From positions 1,240,001 through 1,304,000 of the forward strand of contig CAVTPD010000003.1 of the NCBI GenBank assembly GCA_963736575.1: a stretch of 64,000 nucleotides of DNA, given 5' to 3'. This document shows positions 37,372 through 46,152 of the stretch, one piece after another (the first letter of the stretch is position 1; every line of letters begins with the position of its first letter). The notes below the pieces were generated by a model. The model saw only the letters and a list, made by a program, of their open reading frames with translations. It ran no database searches and was not told the DNA's origin. Position numbers and translations under genes: made by a program. The stretch is from CAVTPD01 sp963736575. GTDB taxonomy: Bacteria; Bacteroidota; Bacteroidia; Cytophagales; JAAEPT01.

Positions 37372-38172
37372 ATGGCATTTATTCTTCCTATTCTAATATT
37401 GTTGGTGTTAATCCTTATAAATGTAATTATTTATAAGTCGGTTATCAGAAAATATAAGATGCAGTCTTATGATGTTTCTATGGGTAAATACGACAGAAAG
37501 TATGCTGCAATTAAATTAGAAAATTATAAACCCTTATTCTTTTTTAACGCCTTATTTCTGTCCATCCTTTTTGCTTATGCAGTAATTGAATACCCTACCT
37601 TCGAAAAGCAAGTAAAAGAGTTTGCTATGGCAACTGATATAATGGAAGAACAGATAATAGATATTCCTATTACTGAAATGCCACCACCACCACCGCCCAA
37701 AAAAATTAAGGCTCCGGAAATTGTAGAAGTTCCCGATGAAGATATAATTGAAGATCAACCCGAAATAGAAATTGAACAAGAGGAAGAACCAATACCAATA
37801 GATGATTTTTCGGATGAAATTGTTGAAGAAATAGAAGAAGAAAAAATAACACCCATCTTAGATTTAACAGATGTGCAGCAACCGCCGTATTTCCCTGGTG
37901 GTGAAGCAGCGCTCTATAAATACATTTCACAAAACTTTACATGGCCAAGTAGAGATATTGAAGAAGGAAATGAAGGAAGAGTTTTTGTGCAATTTGTGGT
38001 AGATCAAAACGGTGAAATTGTAGATGTTAAAGTGGCAAGAGGTATTAATGAACGGCTTAATAATGAGGCTATTAGAGTTATAAAAGGTATGCCTAGATGG
38101 AGCCCCGGTAAAAATGGCGGTGTTCCTGTAAAAGTACGCTACATGATTCCTGTAGTGTTAAAGTTAAAATAA
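37372..38172 (+). CDS. TonB-family energy transducer
   Basis: 266 residues. Two hydrophobic segments (about 4-22 and 53-68) are followed by a periplasmic linker with PPPPPPKK and long acidic stretches (about 105-160). A C-terminal TonB domain with PPYFPGGEAALYKYISQNFTWP, GRVFVQFVVDQNGEIVDVKV and MPRWSPGKNGGVPVKVRY completes it. It would carry proton-motive energy to a TonB-dependent receptor. The acidic linker and the first extra helix differ from classic Lys/Pro-rich TonB. It follows the VanZ-like gene by 3 bp; no ExbB/D here. Confidence 0.85.
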   Translation: MAFILPILILLVLILINVIIYKSVIRKYKMQSYDVSMGKYDRKYAAIKLENYKPLFFFNALFLSILFAYAVIEYPTFEKQVKEFAMATDIMEEQIIDIPITEMPPPPPPKKIKAPEIVEVPDEDIIEDQPEIEIEQEEEPIPIDDFSDEIVEEIEEEKITPILDLTDVQQPPYFPGGEAALYKYISQNFTWPSRDIEEGNEGRVFVQFVVDQNGEIVDVKVARGINERLNNEAIRVIKGMPRWSPGKNGGVPVKVRYMIPVVLKLK

Positions 38173-38216
38173 TTAAAAAAATAGGATTACTTTATTGTCG
38201 TTTAAGTGTACTTATA

Positions 38217-38594
38217 ATGATGAGTGAGTTGCAAGTAACTAGTACAAGGTTTACGCCTTTGGTTAAAATTGATCTTGATAAAAGACAGGTGGAAGTGCGC
38301 GGTCGTTCTATTGGTAACGAAAAAGAATGCATTTACAACCCATTGGTATCTTGGATTAATGAAAACCCTACTTTTGCTTCGGAGATAGAAGTGATAAACT
38401 TCTATTTAGATTACACATCGGCTAAGACAGTACGTTGTATTTTTTCAGTATTGTTGTTGCTTAAAAATTATTCAAAAAACAGTGTGGTTGTTAATTGGTA
38501 TTACAATGTGCTTGATGATTCTACAAAAGAAACCGTAGAAGATTTAATCCCATTAGTGCCTTTTAAATTTAACATTATAGCCGAAGAGTTTTAG
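38217..38594 (+). CDS. SiaC-like regulatory phosphoprotein (DUF1987)
   Basis: 125 residues. The pattern TPLVKIDLDKRQVEVRGRSIGNE, INFYLDYTSAKTVRCIFSVLLLL and VVNWYYNVLDDSTKETVEDL matches the DUF1987/SiaC family, small proteins that are phosphorylated on a Ser/Thr (here likely in DYTSAKT) by SiaB-like kinases and control diguanylate cyclase or other outputs in Pseudomonas. No SiaA/SiaB partner lies next to it. ATG 38217 and 38220 are both possible starts. Confidence 0.75.
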   Translation: MMSELQVTSTRFTPLVKIDLDKRQVEVRGRSIGNEKECIYNPLVSWINENPTFASEIEVINFYLDYTSAKTVRCIFSVLLLLKNYSKNSVVVNWYYNVLDDSTKETVEDLIPLVPFKFNIIAEEF

Positions 38595-38692
38595 TTTATG
38601 CTTTAATTCTTCGTATAGAAAAGAGTTAAGCTTTTTTTCAGCAAGTATATTTTTAAGTAAAGACACATTATCCCAACTAATATAAAAACCAT

Positions 38693-40621
38693 CTATTGAC
38701 CAAATCGTACAAGGTCTGGTTTTAATATCGTCTCATTTTTGTAATAATTTGGAGTGTTTGTAGAAAATTCAGCATTAAGAACATCTATTCCATCTGGAGT
38801 ATTAAAATAATAAGCCAAACGGATTTGAATAATACTAAAAGCTAAGTTGTCGTTTCGGATTCTGAAACCAAAACCGGCGGCAGAGTATGCTCTTCTATAA
38901 GTGTTAAGTTGCACCTTGCTTTTTATTACTCCTACATCATAAAAGCCATAAAAAGCAAACCGGAAGCCAACCCAGTTCCAAGGCGCAAAAAAGACAGGTT
39001 CAAAATTAATAATCGCCATTTCACTAGGCTCATCAAAAAAATCTTCAATACCACGTATATAATTGCTGAACTGAACCCTGTCTTGCGAGTAGTTTAAATT
39101 TTTAACATTAGAATAATAGAAATTAATAAATTGTCTAAAGTCATATTTTCCTAAATGAATAAGTCTTGTAAAATATTCTAAACGTAGTGTTGTAACCCAA
39201 TCCTGATAAGATCCATTAGAAAAAAAAGATCCCATGCGTGCAATTATAGAATAATAACCAAGGTTATGGAAGTAGTGTGCCCCCCAAAGCTTTATTCCCA
39301 AATAGGGCCTTGTTTCATATTCATGAAAATCTATGCCACCCGTAATACTTGCTAAATACCCTCTAGGTATATCTTCAGAAACACCAAATTGGTGTAATTT
39401 TTTTGTTTTAAAATAAGTAGACCTAACTAAAGCCACGCTACCTAAAGCCATACTGTAGTTATGGAAATACCGGTTAGAATCTAAGGATATAAACGGCCTT
39501 TCTAAAAAAGTTTGGTTTTTAAACCGCGTAGAGAAAACAATGTTGTTACGTTCTTGAGAGTTGTCTAATAGATATGCCCTACCTACCCAAGCATCATTTG
39601 TTCTAGCATGATAACTTAATTCTGGCTCTAAAGAATCGGGAACGTTAAAATAATTGTGACTGTATACACTTCTGCTTTCTAAATAGGAATAACCACCAAT
39701 GTATTTTATTTGTGGGGCAATAAAGTCTTTACTAAAATTAGCGCTATATTCTTCTAGCTGGTATTTGCTTTGATACTCTAGCCCGCCATTAATAAAAGTA
39801 CCAAATACATTGTTTAGCCTTATTCTAGGGTTATAACCAAATTCTTTGGGCGAAGAACCATCATAATCCATTTTATAACTAAGTTCATTACCTGTTCCTA
39901 AAAAGTTTAATTCATAAATTTCTCCAGAATATTTATCTATAGCAGATGGTCCGCCGTCTGTACCTAAAGAATACCTGTCTTGTACAAAAATAGCTACGTT
40001 TACTTGATTGGTGTCTTCTTCTGTGGGTACTAAATAGATTTTAGCATCCGCTATGTAGGGTAGACTTCTTATTATACGTTCGTTATCAGATATTTTAAAT
40101 GGCTTAACACGATCACCTACTTCAATCAGTAAACTTTTCCTCAAAACCCGTTCGTGGGTATAAGTATGTGTGTTTTCCAACAATCTACCTAGCCAAGTTT
40201 TAATGTGTTTAGAGCTGTCTTGTACAGAACCTTCCGCCACATCAATTTCAACAAATGAGATTGTTTTAATAATTTTTCCTTCAAAACGAACAAAATAATC
40301 TTCGGAAGCTACAAAGTCTGAGCCAAGGGTTTCTTCAATCTGGTGGTCTCTTATTAAATACTGATTGATTAATCTACCGGTTCTGGATTTTTCCATTCGT
40401 TGTTGAAGCGAATCATAAAAATGTTTTTCTTTTTCCGTATTGTATATAGATGAATCTATCAGTTGTATGCTTGTATCCTTTTGAGATTTAGAATTTAAAT
40501 AATATCCCTTTTCACCATTTAAAACGGGTAATTTTTTTTTATTAGTTGAAGTGCTGTCATTTTGTGCCTGAATAATAAAGGTTAACAAAGTGAAAAGAAT
40601 AAGACAGCACCAATTTTTCAT
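38693..40621 (-). CDS. BamA/TamA-like outer-membrane protein
   Basis: 642 residues with a signal peptide (CCLILFTLLTFIIQAQ). After a charged linker come POTRA-like elements (IKTISFVEIDVAEGS; RVLRKSLLIEVGDRVKPFKISDNERIIRSLPYIADAKIYLVP, the typical hand-over pattern of Omp85 proteins) and VAIFVQDRYSLG. The C-terminal 400 residues form barrel strands rich in aromatic residues. It is probably an Omp85-family relative with fewer POTRA units than BamA and an unknown client. The ATG at 40621 is preferred to the TTG at 40633. Divergent from fumC. Confidence 0.72.
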   Translation of the reverse strand: MKNWCCLILFTLLTFIIQAQNDSTSTNKKKLPVLNGEKGYYLNSKSQKDTSIQLIDSSIYNTEKEKHFYDSLQQRMEKSRTGRLINQYLIRDHQIEETLGSDFVASEDYFVRFEGKIIKTISFVEIDVAEGSVQDSSKHIKTWLGRLLENTHTYTHERVLRKSLLIEVGDRVKPFKISDNERIIRSLPYIADAKIYLVPTEEDTNQVNVAIFVQDRYSLGTDGGPSAIDKYSGEIYELNFLGTGNELSYKMDYDGSSPKEFGYNPRIRLNNVFGTFINGGLEYQSKYQLEEYSANFSKDFIAPQIKYIGGYSYLESRSVYSHNYFNVPDSLEPELSYHARTNDAWVGRAYLLDNSQERNNIVFSTRFKNQTFLERPFISLDSNRYFHNYSMALGSVALVRSTYFKTKKLHQFGVSEDIPRGYLASITGGIDFHEYETRPYLGIKLWGAHYFHNLGYYSIIARMGSFFSNGSYQDWVTTLRLEYFTRLIHLGKYDFRQFINFYYSNVKNLNYSQDRVQFSNYIRGIEDFFDEPSEMAIINFEPVFFAPWNWVGFRFAFYGFYDVGVIKSKVQLNTYRRAYSAAGFGFRIRNDNLAFSIIQIRLAYYFNTPDGIDVLNAEFSTNTPNYYKNETILKPDLVRFGQ

Positions 40622-40723
40622 TGTATTTAGCAAATTATAAAACGAAATTATATTATCAAGATCACTAATGTTTTATAATAGAGTCTTTATTAGTTAATTT
40701 CAGTTTGTTTAATCGATTTTATT

Positions 40724-42121
40724 ATGAGTATAAGAATAGAAAAAGACACTTTAGGTAAGGTTGAAGTACCTGCCGACAAATATTGGGGAGCGCAAACTCA
40801 GCGCTCACTTCAAAACTTTAAGATAGGTGGTGAACATAACAAAATGCCTATTGAAATCATTCATGCTTTTGCATATTTAAAAAAATCGGCAGCCAGAACC
40901 AACCAAGAGTTAGGGGTAATGGAAGCTGAAAAAGCAGATTTAATTGCTAGCGTATGTGATGAGATTTTAACGGGTGCGTTAGACGATCAATTTCCATTAG
41001 TGGTTTGGCAAACAGGTTCGGGTACACAATCTAACATGAATGTGAACGAAGTAGTAGCCAACCGAGGCCATGTTGTTAAAGGAAATAAGTTGGGTGAAGG
41101 TGAAAAATTATTGGCGCCAAATGATGACGTGAATAAGTCGCAATCATCAAACGACACCTTCCCTACAGCTATGCATATTGCGGCCTACAAAATGGTAGCC
41201 GAAACTACTATTCCAGGCGTAAAAAAATTAAGAGATACGCTTCAGAAAAAATCTGAAGAAATGAAGGAAGTAGTAAAGATTGGTAGAACCCACTTTATGG
41301 ATGCTACACCTTTAACTTTAGGACAAGAATTTAGTGGTTATGTGGCGCAATTAAACCACGGTTTAAAAGCCCTTGAAAATACACTTTCGCACCTTTCTGA
41401 ATTAGCATTAGGCGGTACTGCTGTTGGTACAGGTATTAATACACCAAAAGGGTATTCTGAATTGGTAGCTAAAAAAATAGCAGAATTTACTGGGCTTCCA
41501 TTTATTACAGCTAATAATAAATTTGAAGCTTTAGCAGCCCACGATGCTATTGTTGAAACACACGGCGCCTTAAAACAATTGGCCGTAAGCTTAATGAAAA
41601 TAGGTAACGATATTAGAATGCTAAGTTCTGGTCCACGTTCTGGTATTGGTGAAATTATGATTCCTGCTAACGAACCAGGTTCTTCCATTATGCCAGGTAA
41701 GGTTAATCCTACACAATGTGAAGCAATTACTATGGTTTGTGCCCAAGTTATGGGTAATGATGTTGCTGTTTCTGTAGGTGGCTCTAATGGTCATTTTGAA
41801 TTGAACGTTTTTAAGCCCATGATGATTTTCAACTTATTGAATTCAGCGAGATTAATTGGTGATGCTTGTGTTTCTTTTAATGATAATTGTGCCGAAGGAA
41901 TTGAACCAAACGCAGCAAGAGTTAAAGAACATTTAAACAATTCTCTAATGTTGGTAACGGCTTTAAACCCTAAAATAGGCTATTATAAAGCGGCCGAAAT
42001 TGCACAAACGGCTCACGAGAACGGAACAACTTTAAAACAAGAAGCCGTAAGATTGGGTTATTTAACCGAAGAAGAATTTGATCTTTGGGTAGATCCAAAG
42101 AAAATGATAGGTAGTTTATAG
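40724..42121 (+). CDS. fumC: Class II fumarate hydratase
   Basis: TCA-cycle enzyme converting fumarate to malate, iron-free tetramer. 465 residues, normal. Signatures: VWQTGSGTQSNMNVNEV, the catalytic loop GSSIMPGKVNPTQCE, RTHFMDATPLTLGQEFSGY and a typical C-terminus YLTEEEFDLWVDPKKM. Aspartase and argininosuccinate lyase are excluded by length and by the tail. Single gene ending at a stem-loop. Confidence 0.96.
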   Translation: MSIRIEKDTLGKVEVPADKYWGAQTQRSLQNFKIGGEHNKMPIEIIHAFAYLKKSAARTNQELGVMEAEKADLIASVCDEILTGALDDQFPLVVWQTGSGTQSNMNVNEVVANRGHVVKGNKLGEGEKLLAPNDDVNKSQSSNDTFPTAMHIAAYKMVAETTIPGVKKLRDTLQKKSEEMKEVVKIGRTHFMDATPLTLGQEFSGYVAQLNHGLKALENTLSHLSELALGGTAVGTGINTPKGYSELVAKKIAEFTGLPFITANNKFEALAAHDAIVETHGALKQLAVSLMKIGNDIRMLSSGPRSGIGEIMIPANEPGSSIMPGKVNPTQCEAITMVCAQVMGNDVAVSVGGSNGHFELNVFKPMMIFNLLNSARLIGDACVSFNDNCAEGIEPNAARVKEHLNNSLMLVTALNPKIGYYKAAEIAQTAHENGTTLKQEAVRLGYLTEEEFDLWVDPKKMIGSL

Positions 42122-42129
42122 AAATTACG

Positions 42130-42166
42130 GTGGAAACAGCTCTTTTTTGAGATGTTTCCACTATTT
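42130..42166 (+). terminator. Stem-loop after fumC
   Basis: GTGGAAACA (42130-42138) pairs with TGTTTCCAC (42153-42161), with a further CTC/GAG inside; TATTTT follows. The downstream T tract is weak, the stem good. Confidence 0.6.
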
Positions 42167-42253
42167 TACATTCAGCTTTTGCAACATTAAGTAAGCACAG
42201 TTTTTGTAGCCTAGGTTACTGCAAAAGATATTTTACCACAAACGCTTTGTCAT

Positions 42254-42838
42254 ATGAAATCATTATTGATTGTATTTTGCTTTTTAGCTTTTTTAGGAAC
42301 TACTGCATATTCTCAGGAATTAAGTAAAGAAGAAGCCAAAGAATTAAAAAAGAAATTAAAATCCATGACGCCTGAACAGCTTCAGGAATTGGAACAACAA
42401 AACACAGCGTATTACGAGCAATTACAAGAAAAGGAATCTACTATTAACGAACTACAGGCAGAAAATGCACAGTTAATGTCAGAAGTAGATAAACTAAAAG
42501 AAGCCAAAGAAGCCAAACAGACAGAGCAAGAAAATTCTGAAGACAACTACGCAGATAACTACGAAACACCAACCGCTAAAGGAGTGCTTTTTAAAGTTCA
42601 GATTGGTGCGTTTAAAGAATTAGATTTGAGAGAATTCTTCGGTAATAACGAAAACTTTAGTGGTGAAGTGGAAGAAGATGGAACCATGAAATATACCTTG
42701 GGTACGTTTACCGATTACTGGCAAGCTGATAAATTCAAAAAATATTTACGTAAAATGGGTGTTAAAGATGCTTGGATTGTTGCGTATAAAGATGGAAAGC
42801 GTGTAGATATTAAAGATGCTTTAGAAGGAGCTATTTAA
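42254..42838 (+). CDS. Exported coiled-coil protein with SPOR-like C-terminus
   Basis: 194 residues. Signal peptide (LLIVFCFLAFLGTTAYSQ) followed by a long coiled coil (about 20-95; KEEAKELKKKLKSM, QLQEKESTINELQAENAQL). The C-terminal part (about 112-190) matches SPOR-like modules of Bacteroidota: FKVQIGAFKELD, KYTLGTFTDYWQADKFKKYL and GVKDAWIVAYKDGKRV. Classic SPOR domains bind denuded peptidoglycan; here binding is inferred from similarity only. Single gene with its own terminator. Confidence 0.75.
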   Translation: MKSLLIVFCFLAFLGTTAYSQELSKEEAKELKKKLKSMTPEQLQELEQQNTAYYEQLQEKESTINELQAENAQLMSEVDKLKEAKEAKQTEQENSEDNYADNYETPTAKGVLFKVQIGAFKELDLREFFGNNENFSGEVEEDGTMKYTLGTFTDYWQADKFKKYLRKMGVKDAWIVAYKDGKRVDIKDALEGAI

Positions 42839-42861
42839 AAACCTGTTCAGTATTCAAATTT

Positions 42862-42897
42862 AAAGCAGCATTCATAAATTTTGGGTGCTGCTTTTTT
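42862..42897 (+). terminator. Intrinsic terminator after the SPOR-like gene
   Basis: AAAGCAGCA (42862-42870) and TGCTGCTTT (42886-42894) form a 9-bp stem with a 15-nt loop and a run of T. Confidence 0.8.
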
Positions 42898-42924
42898 GCT
42901 TTAAATAGATGTGCTTATTCACAA

Positions 42925-43022
42925 TAATGTTAGATTCTGGTTGCTCCCCCGTTACTCTTATGTTTTACGTGGCGGTTTTCTAGCAGTCTCGGGCGCGTAC
43001 GTAATAAAACGCGTTCAGTTAT
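42925..43022. repeat. Putative diverged copy of the intergenic element at 12.9 kb
   Basis: Noncoding stretch between two 3' ends. It shares ordered blocks with 12880-12990: GTTAG, CTCCCCCGTT / TTCCCCCGTT, GCGGT, CTAGC and a CG-rich end. It lacks the two hairpins of the other copy. It holds one TACGTA at 42998-43003, which I do not count as an operator. Confidence 0.35.
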
Positions 43023-43036
43023 TTAAGAAACGGTCT

Positions 43037-44320
43037 TTAAAACCCTTCCCATCTTTTTAATGCTTCGCCGCTACTAATTGCAGTATTCACTTTTTCAATA
43101 GAATCGGTGTTAGAATAACCAAAGAAAGAAGTTAAAACCATACACGCTTGGTATTTTATTAAGGTAGAAGCTTCATTTTGTTCTCCTTTAAGGGTTTTTA
43201 AACCTTCTTTAATTAAGTCGGCTACTTCTAAAAATTCTGGATTTTTCTTTAACGGGGATAAACCAAAATCCTCAGGTGAAATAAATTGTTCTTCAGGATT
43301 TCCATTCATGCAAACGGTAATTTCGCTTTTACGTACGGGGTTCGGTTGCGAAGTGGCTTCCAATCCTTTAAGGTGTATAAATCCATTTACCGGAGAAAAT
43401 TCTTTTAGTAAGTTCACCACTTCGTCTTTGTAGTGTTTGTGTGTGTAAGGGCTTACCAAAAAGTTTTTTCCTGTTGCCTGAATTGGGCTTAGTAATTTTT
43501 CGAAAGTAGCTAAAAAGGGTCTTTTCACCATTTCAGTTCTCATTTCAGATATTCTATAAAGCTCTGGGAAAAAGGCTTTGAGGTGTACAAACGTCCAACC
43601 AATATTATTGTCTAATATTTTTGTAGTGCTTTCTTCCAACGTTTCAGGAATAGATTTACCGGCGGCTTTTAATAGTTGGTACGTAGTTAATCCGTGTTTA
43701 GGCGCAACAGATTCTAATCCGTGTAGACAAACATTTATGCCCAAAGCGGCTAAAACACAAGCTGTAAATACAGAGAAGTTTGGATTGCGTTTTACTCCAT
43801 CATAACTATCGCAAAGATCAACTACCGAAGCAAGATCTATTTGCACACTATTTCTTGTAGCTAAAAAGAATTTGTAGAAAGAGCTGTTTTCCGTAAAAGA
43901 CTCCCGTTTTAAACGCTGGGCTTCTAAAAAAGCAGCAATTAAATAAGTGGGTGTTTCTGAATCAAAGCAGAATTCCATGGCTTTTTGGCATTCTGCTTCA
44001 TCTAAGTTTTTCTTGTTTATGGTCTGTATAATCAGTTCTTGAAACTCATTTCTATCCTTTTCAAAGAAGAAAAATAATTCCGAAGGGATGATTTGGGTAT
44101 AATTCTTTTTTAAATCCTCTATAAAAAGAGCTTCAAGCGGATTAGGTTCTAGGGTTAGTAAAGCCGTTAGTAAAGTACTTATGGTGGTTTTGCTCACTTC
44201 TGTACTCTTAAGTAAGTCGTTAAGAATAAGTAAGTTTTCTTGGCCCAAGCTCTTGCTTCCTTCCGGCCCAATACCTTTATGTCTAAGTATTTCTACTAGT
44301 TTTTCCTGATTAGATAACAT
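43037..44320 (-). CDS. TrpD2/YbiB-like glycosyltransferase family 3 protein
   Basis: 427 residues resembling anthranilate phosphoribosyltransferase in fold, but not in active-site detail. The N-terminal helical bundle (about 1-140) is followed by SYDGVKRNPNFSVFTACVLAALG and VCLHGLESVAPKHGLTTYQLLKAAG, which correspond to the region where TrpD has its PRPP loop; the TrpD motifs GTGGD and KHGNR are absent. This is the pattern of TrpD2/YbiB proteins, which bind nucleic acids and not anthranilate. No other trp gene is near. It is divergent from the two-component operon at the edge of the nitrate island. I recall such proteins near nitrate genes in other bacteria, which is memory and not evidence from here. 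Confidence 0.6.
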   Translation of the reverse strand: MLSNQEKLVEILRHKGIGPEGSKSLGQENLLILNDLLKSTEVSKTTISTLLTALLTLEPNPLEALFIEDLKKNYTQIIPSELFFFFEKDRNEFQELIIQTINKKNLDEAECQKAMEFCFDSETPTYLIAAFLEAQRLKRESFTENSSFYKFFLATRNSVQIDLASVVDLCDSYDGVKRNPNFSVFTACVLAALGINVCLHGLESVAPKHGLTTYQLLKAAGKSIPETLEESTTKILDNNIGWTFVHLKAFFPELYRISEMRTEMVKRPFLATFEKLLSPIQATGKNFLVSPYTHKHYKDEVVNLLKEFSPVNGFIHLKGLEATSQPNPVRKSEITVCMNGNPEEQFISPEDFGLSPLKKNPEFLEVADLIKEGLKTLKGEQNEASTLIKYQACMVLTSFFGYSNTDSIEKVNTAISSGEALKRWEGF

Positions 44321-44338
44321 AATGAGATAAAGTTATTT

Positions 44339-44346
44339 TAACTTTG
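44339..44346 (+). promoter_or_regulatory. Minus-7 box of the two-component operon
   Basis: TAACTTTG matches TAnnTTTG exactly, 33 bp before the kinase ATG. No TTG minus-33 motif is seen upstream. Confidence 0.55.
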
Positions 44347-44365
44347 GTAGATTACAACAAGGTTT

Positions 44366-44376
44366 TTACGTAAAAG
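44366..44376 (+). promoter_or_regulatory. TACGTA palindrome in the leader of the two-component operon
   Basis: TTTACGTAAAA, with the TACGTA core at 44368-44373, lies between the likely transcription start and the ATG. It is the same core as in the nitrate/nitrite reductase and porin upstream regions, so it may be an autoregulatory site. Confidence 0.4.
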
Positions 44377-44379
44377 ACA

Positions 44380-46152
44380 ATGAATTTTTCCACGTTTCAC
44401 GAACGTAGAAATACGGAGGGTAGAACTTTTAAGTACTTCAATACGATGTATGCCGTTGCTTTGGCTGCAATAGGTATTGTTGTGATTATAAGTCAGACCA
44501 TTATCCAAAACCAAGTTAGGTATTTAGAAACACAGGTGCTGACTTCGCAAAGAATTAGTCCGGTTAGGCTGCAATTAAATTTTATTCAGAAAACAGCCCT
44601 AAATCATGAGCAACCTGCCCAATATATAAAATATACATTAGAGTCTGTTTTTCCCGAGTTGGATTCTTTGTTTGCAAGTTCAAAAAAGGAAGCCGTATCA
44701 TTTTCAGATGATAAATTACTAAGCTCCTTTGCGGTTTTAAGGCTAGAATATGAAGTCTTTAAGAAAAAAATAAGGTTTGAAAAAGGCAACGAGTTGGTTT
44801 TACTTACCGAATTTAACGCCAAATACAATACCTTTTTAGATGAGCTACAGCATGTAATTAACCAGAATTTAGAAAGCTTACGAACTATAGAGTTAAGTTC
44901 TATTACCATAGTTTTGATAACTATTGTTTTAGAAATCCTTTTCATTTTTAACCCAGTAGCCCGTAAGATTAAAAAAGTTATTCATTCGGTAGTTGATTCA
45001 GAAGCAAGAGCACAGCGCTTAGCCCAGAAAATGAACGAGCTGAATGTTTCGCTTCAGAAATCAAATAAAGACATACACGATATTAATGCCGCTTTAGATA
45101 AGGGTACTATTTTAATTAAAACCGATAAAGAAGGAAAAATTATATATGCCAACGACAGATATTGTAATGTAACCCGCTATGCTTTTGAAGAACTGCTTAA
45201 CCGACCGTTGTTTTTTAACAACCAAGGCGGCGACGAAAGTATTATATACGAACACATTAGAAATAACGAAAAATCTAATACCATTTGGCAAGGCGAAATT
45301 TATGACCATGCTAAAGACGGATCTAGTTTTTGGTTAGATGTCACCTTGTATCCTATTGTTTCAATGGACGGTAATTTGTACCAGTATCTGGTAATTTCTT
45401 CGGATATTACCAAAAGAAAACGCGCTGAAAAACAGTTGCAATTAATACAAGAGAGAAGGTTTACCCAAAAAATGAACGAACAGAAAGTTCGTTCGTATTC
45501 TGTTATTTTGGGACAAGAGCAAGAACGTAAACGTATGGCTCGTGAAATTCATGACGGTGTAGGGCAAATGTTAACGGCATTAAAATTTGGTAGCGAAGCC
45601 GTTTCGCCAGCAGATGAAAAACAAAAAGGCCAAATGTCTGCCATTAAAGATCTTTTAAGGAAGATTATTAGAGAAATAAGAAGGATATCTTCCGATTTGT
45701 TGCCTACCGTATTGTCGGATTTTGGTTTAGAAGCCGCTATAAAAGACATGATTAGTATTATTAATACTAGTTCGGAATCTATAAACATTGTCTTAGATTC
45801 TTCTTTAGAGGTAGCAGAGCCATTAGATAAAACAATTGAAATTAGTTTATACAGAATAGTGCAAGAAGCAGTTAACAATGCTTTAAAATACGCTTCGGCA
45901 ACTGAAGTTGTAATTAAGTTAAATAACGATGCAGAATTTATTAATTTAACAATTACCGATGATGGCCGTGGTTTTGACCCAGAAGCAGAAATAAAAAAGA
46001 ACATTAATAAAGAAACCGGTAACGGTTTAACCAGCATGCGCGAAAGAGCAGAATTGGTTAAAGGAAAATTTTCAATCACTTCTAAAATTGGAAGTGGTAC
46101 TACAGTTTTTGTTGAAGCACCCCTAGATAGCGATAGTTATGAACAAGATTAG
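44380..46152 (+). CDS. Sensor histidine kinase (NarX-like architecture), candidate nitrate sensor
   Basis: 590 residues. TM1 (about 26-46) and TM2 (about 174-193) enclose an all-helical periplasmic domain of about 125 residues with TSQRISPVRLQLNFIQKTA, resembling in pattern the PilJ/NarX-type ligand domains. A PAS domain follows (about 240-345, GKIIYANDRYCNVTRYAFEELL), then a HisKA_3 dimerisation domain with phospho-His about 390 in MAREIHDGVGQMLTALKF, and a HATPase (VQEAVNNALKYA, DDGRGFDPE, GNGLTSMRERAELV). It overlaps the response-regulator gene by 14 bp. Nitrate sensing is inferred from the island around it; the true ligand is not proven. Confidence 0.85.
   Translation: MNFSTFHERRNTEGRTFKYFNTMYAVALAAIGIVVIISQTIIQNQVRYLETQVLTSQRISPVRLQLNFIQKTALNHEQPAQYIKYTLESVFPELDSLFASSKKEAVSFSDDKLLSSFAVLRLEYEVFKKKIRFEKGNELVLLTEFNAKYNTFLDELQHVINQNLESLRTIELSSITIVLITIVLEILFIFNPVARKIKKVIHSVVDSEARAQRLAQKMNELNVSLQKSNKDIHDINAALDKGTILIKTDKEGKIIYANDRYCNVTRYAFEELLNRPLFFNNQGGDESIIYEHIRNNEKSNTIWQGEIYDHAKDGSSFWLDVTLYPIVSMDGNLYQYLVISSDITKRKRAEKQLQLIQERRFTQKMNEQKVRSYSVILGQEQERKRMAREIHDGVGQMLTALKFGSEAVSPADEKQKGQMSAIKDLLRKIIREIRRISSDLLPTVLSDFGLEAAIKDMISIINTSSESINIVLDSSLEVAEPLDKTIEISLYRIVQEAVNNALKYASATEVVIKLNNDAEFINLTITDDGRGFDPEAEIKKNINKETGNGLTSMRERAELVKGKFSITSKIGSGTTVFVEAPLDSDSYEQD

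Noticed and set aside
43037..44320. True anthranilate phosphoribosyltransferase (trpD)
   Set aside because: The GTGGD and KHGNR motifs needed for PRPP and anthranilate are missing and no trp genes are near.
45549..46079. Open frame of 176 codons on the minus strand
   Set aside because: It lies wholly inside the histidine kinase gene, which has full kinase motifs; the antisense frame shows no domain and is Ser/Leu-biased as expected of a shadow.
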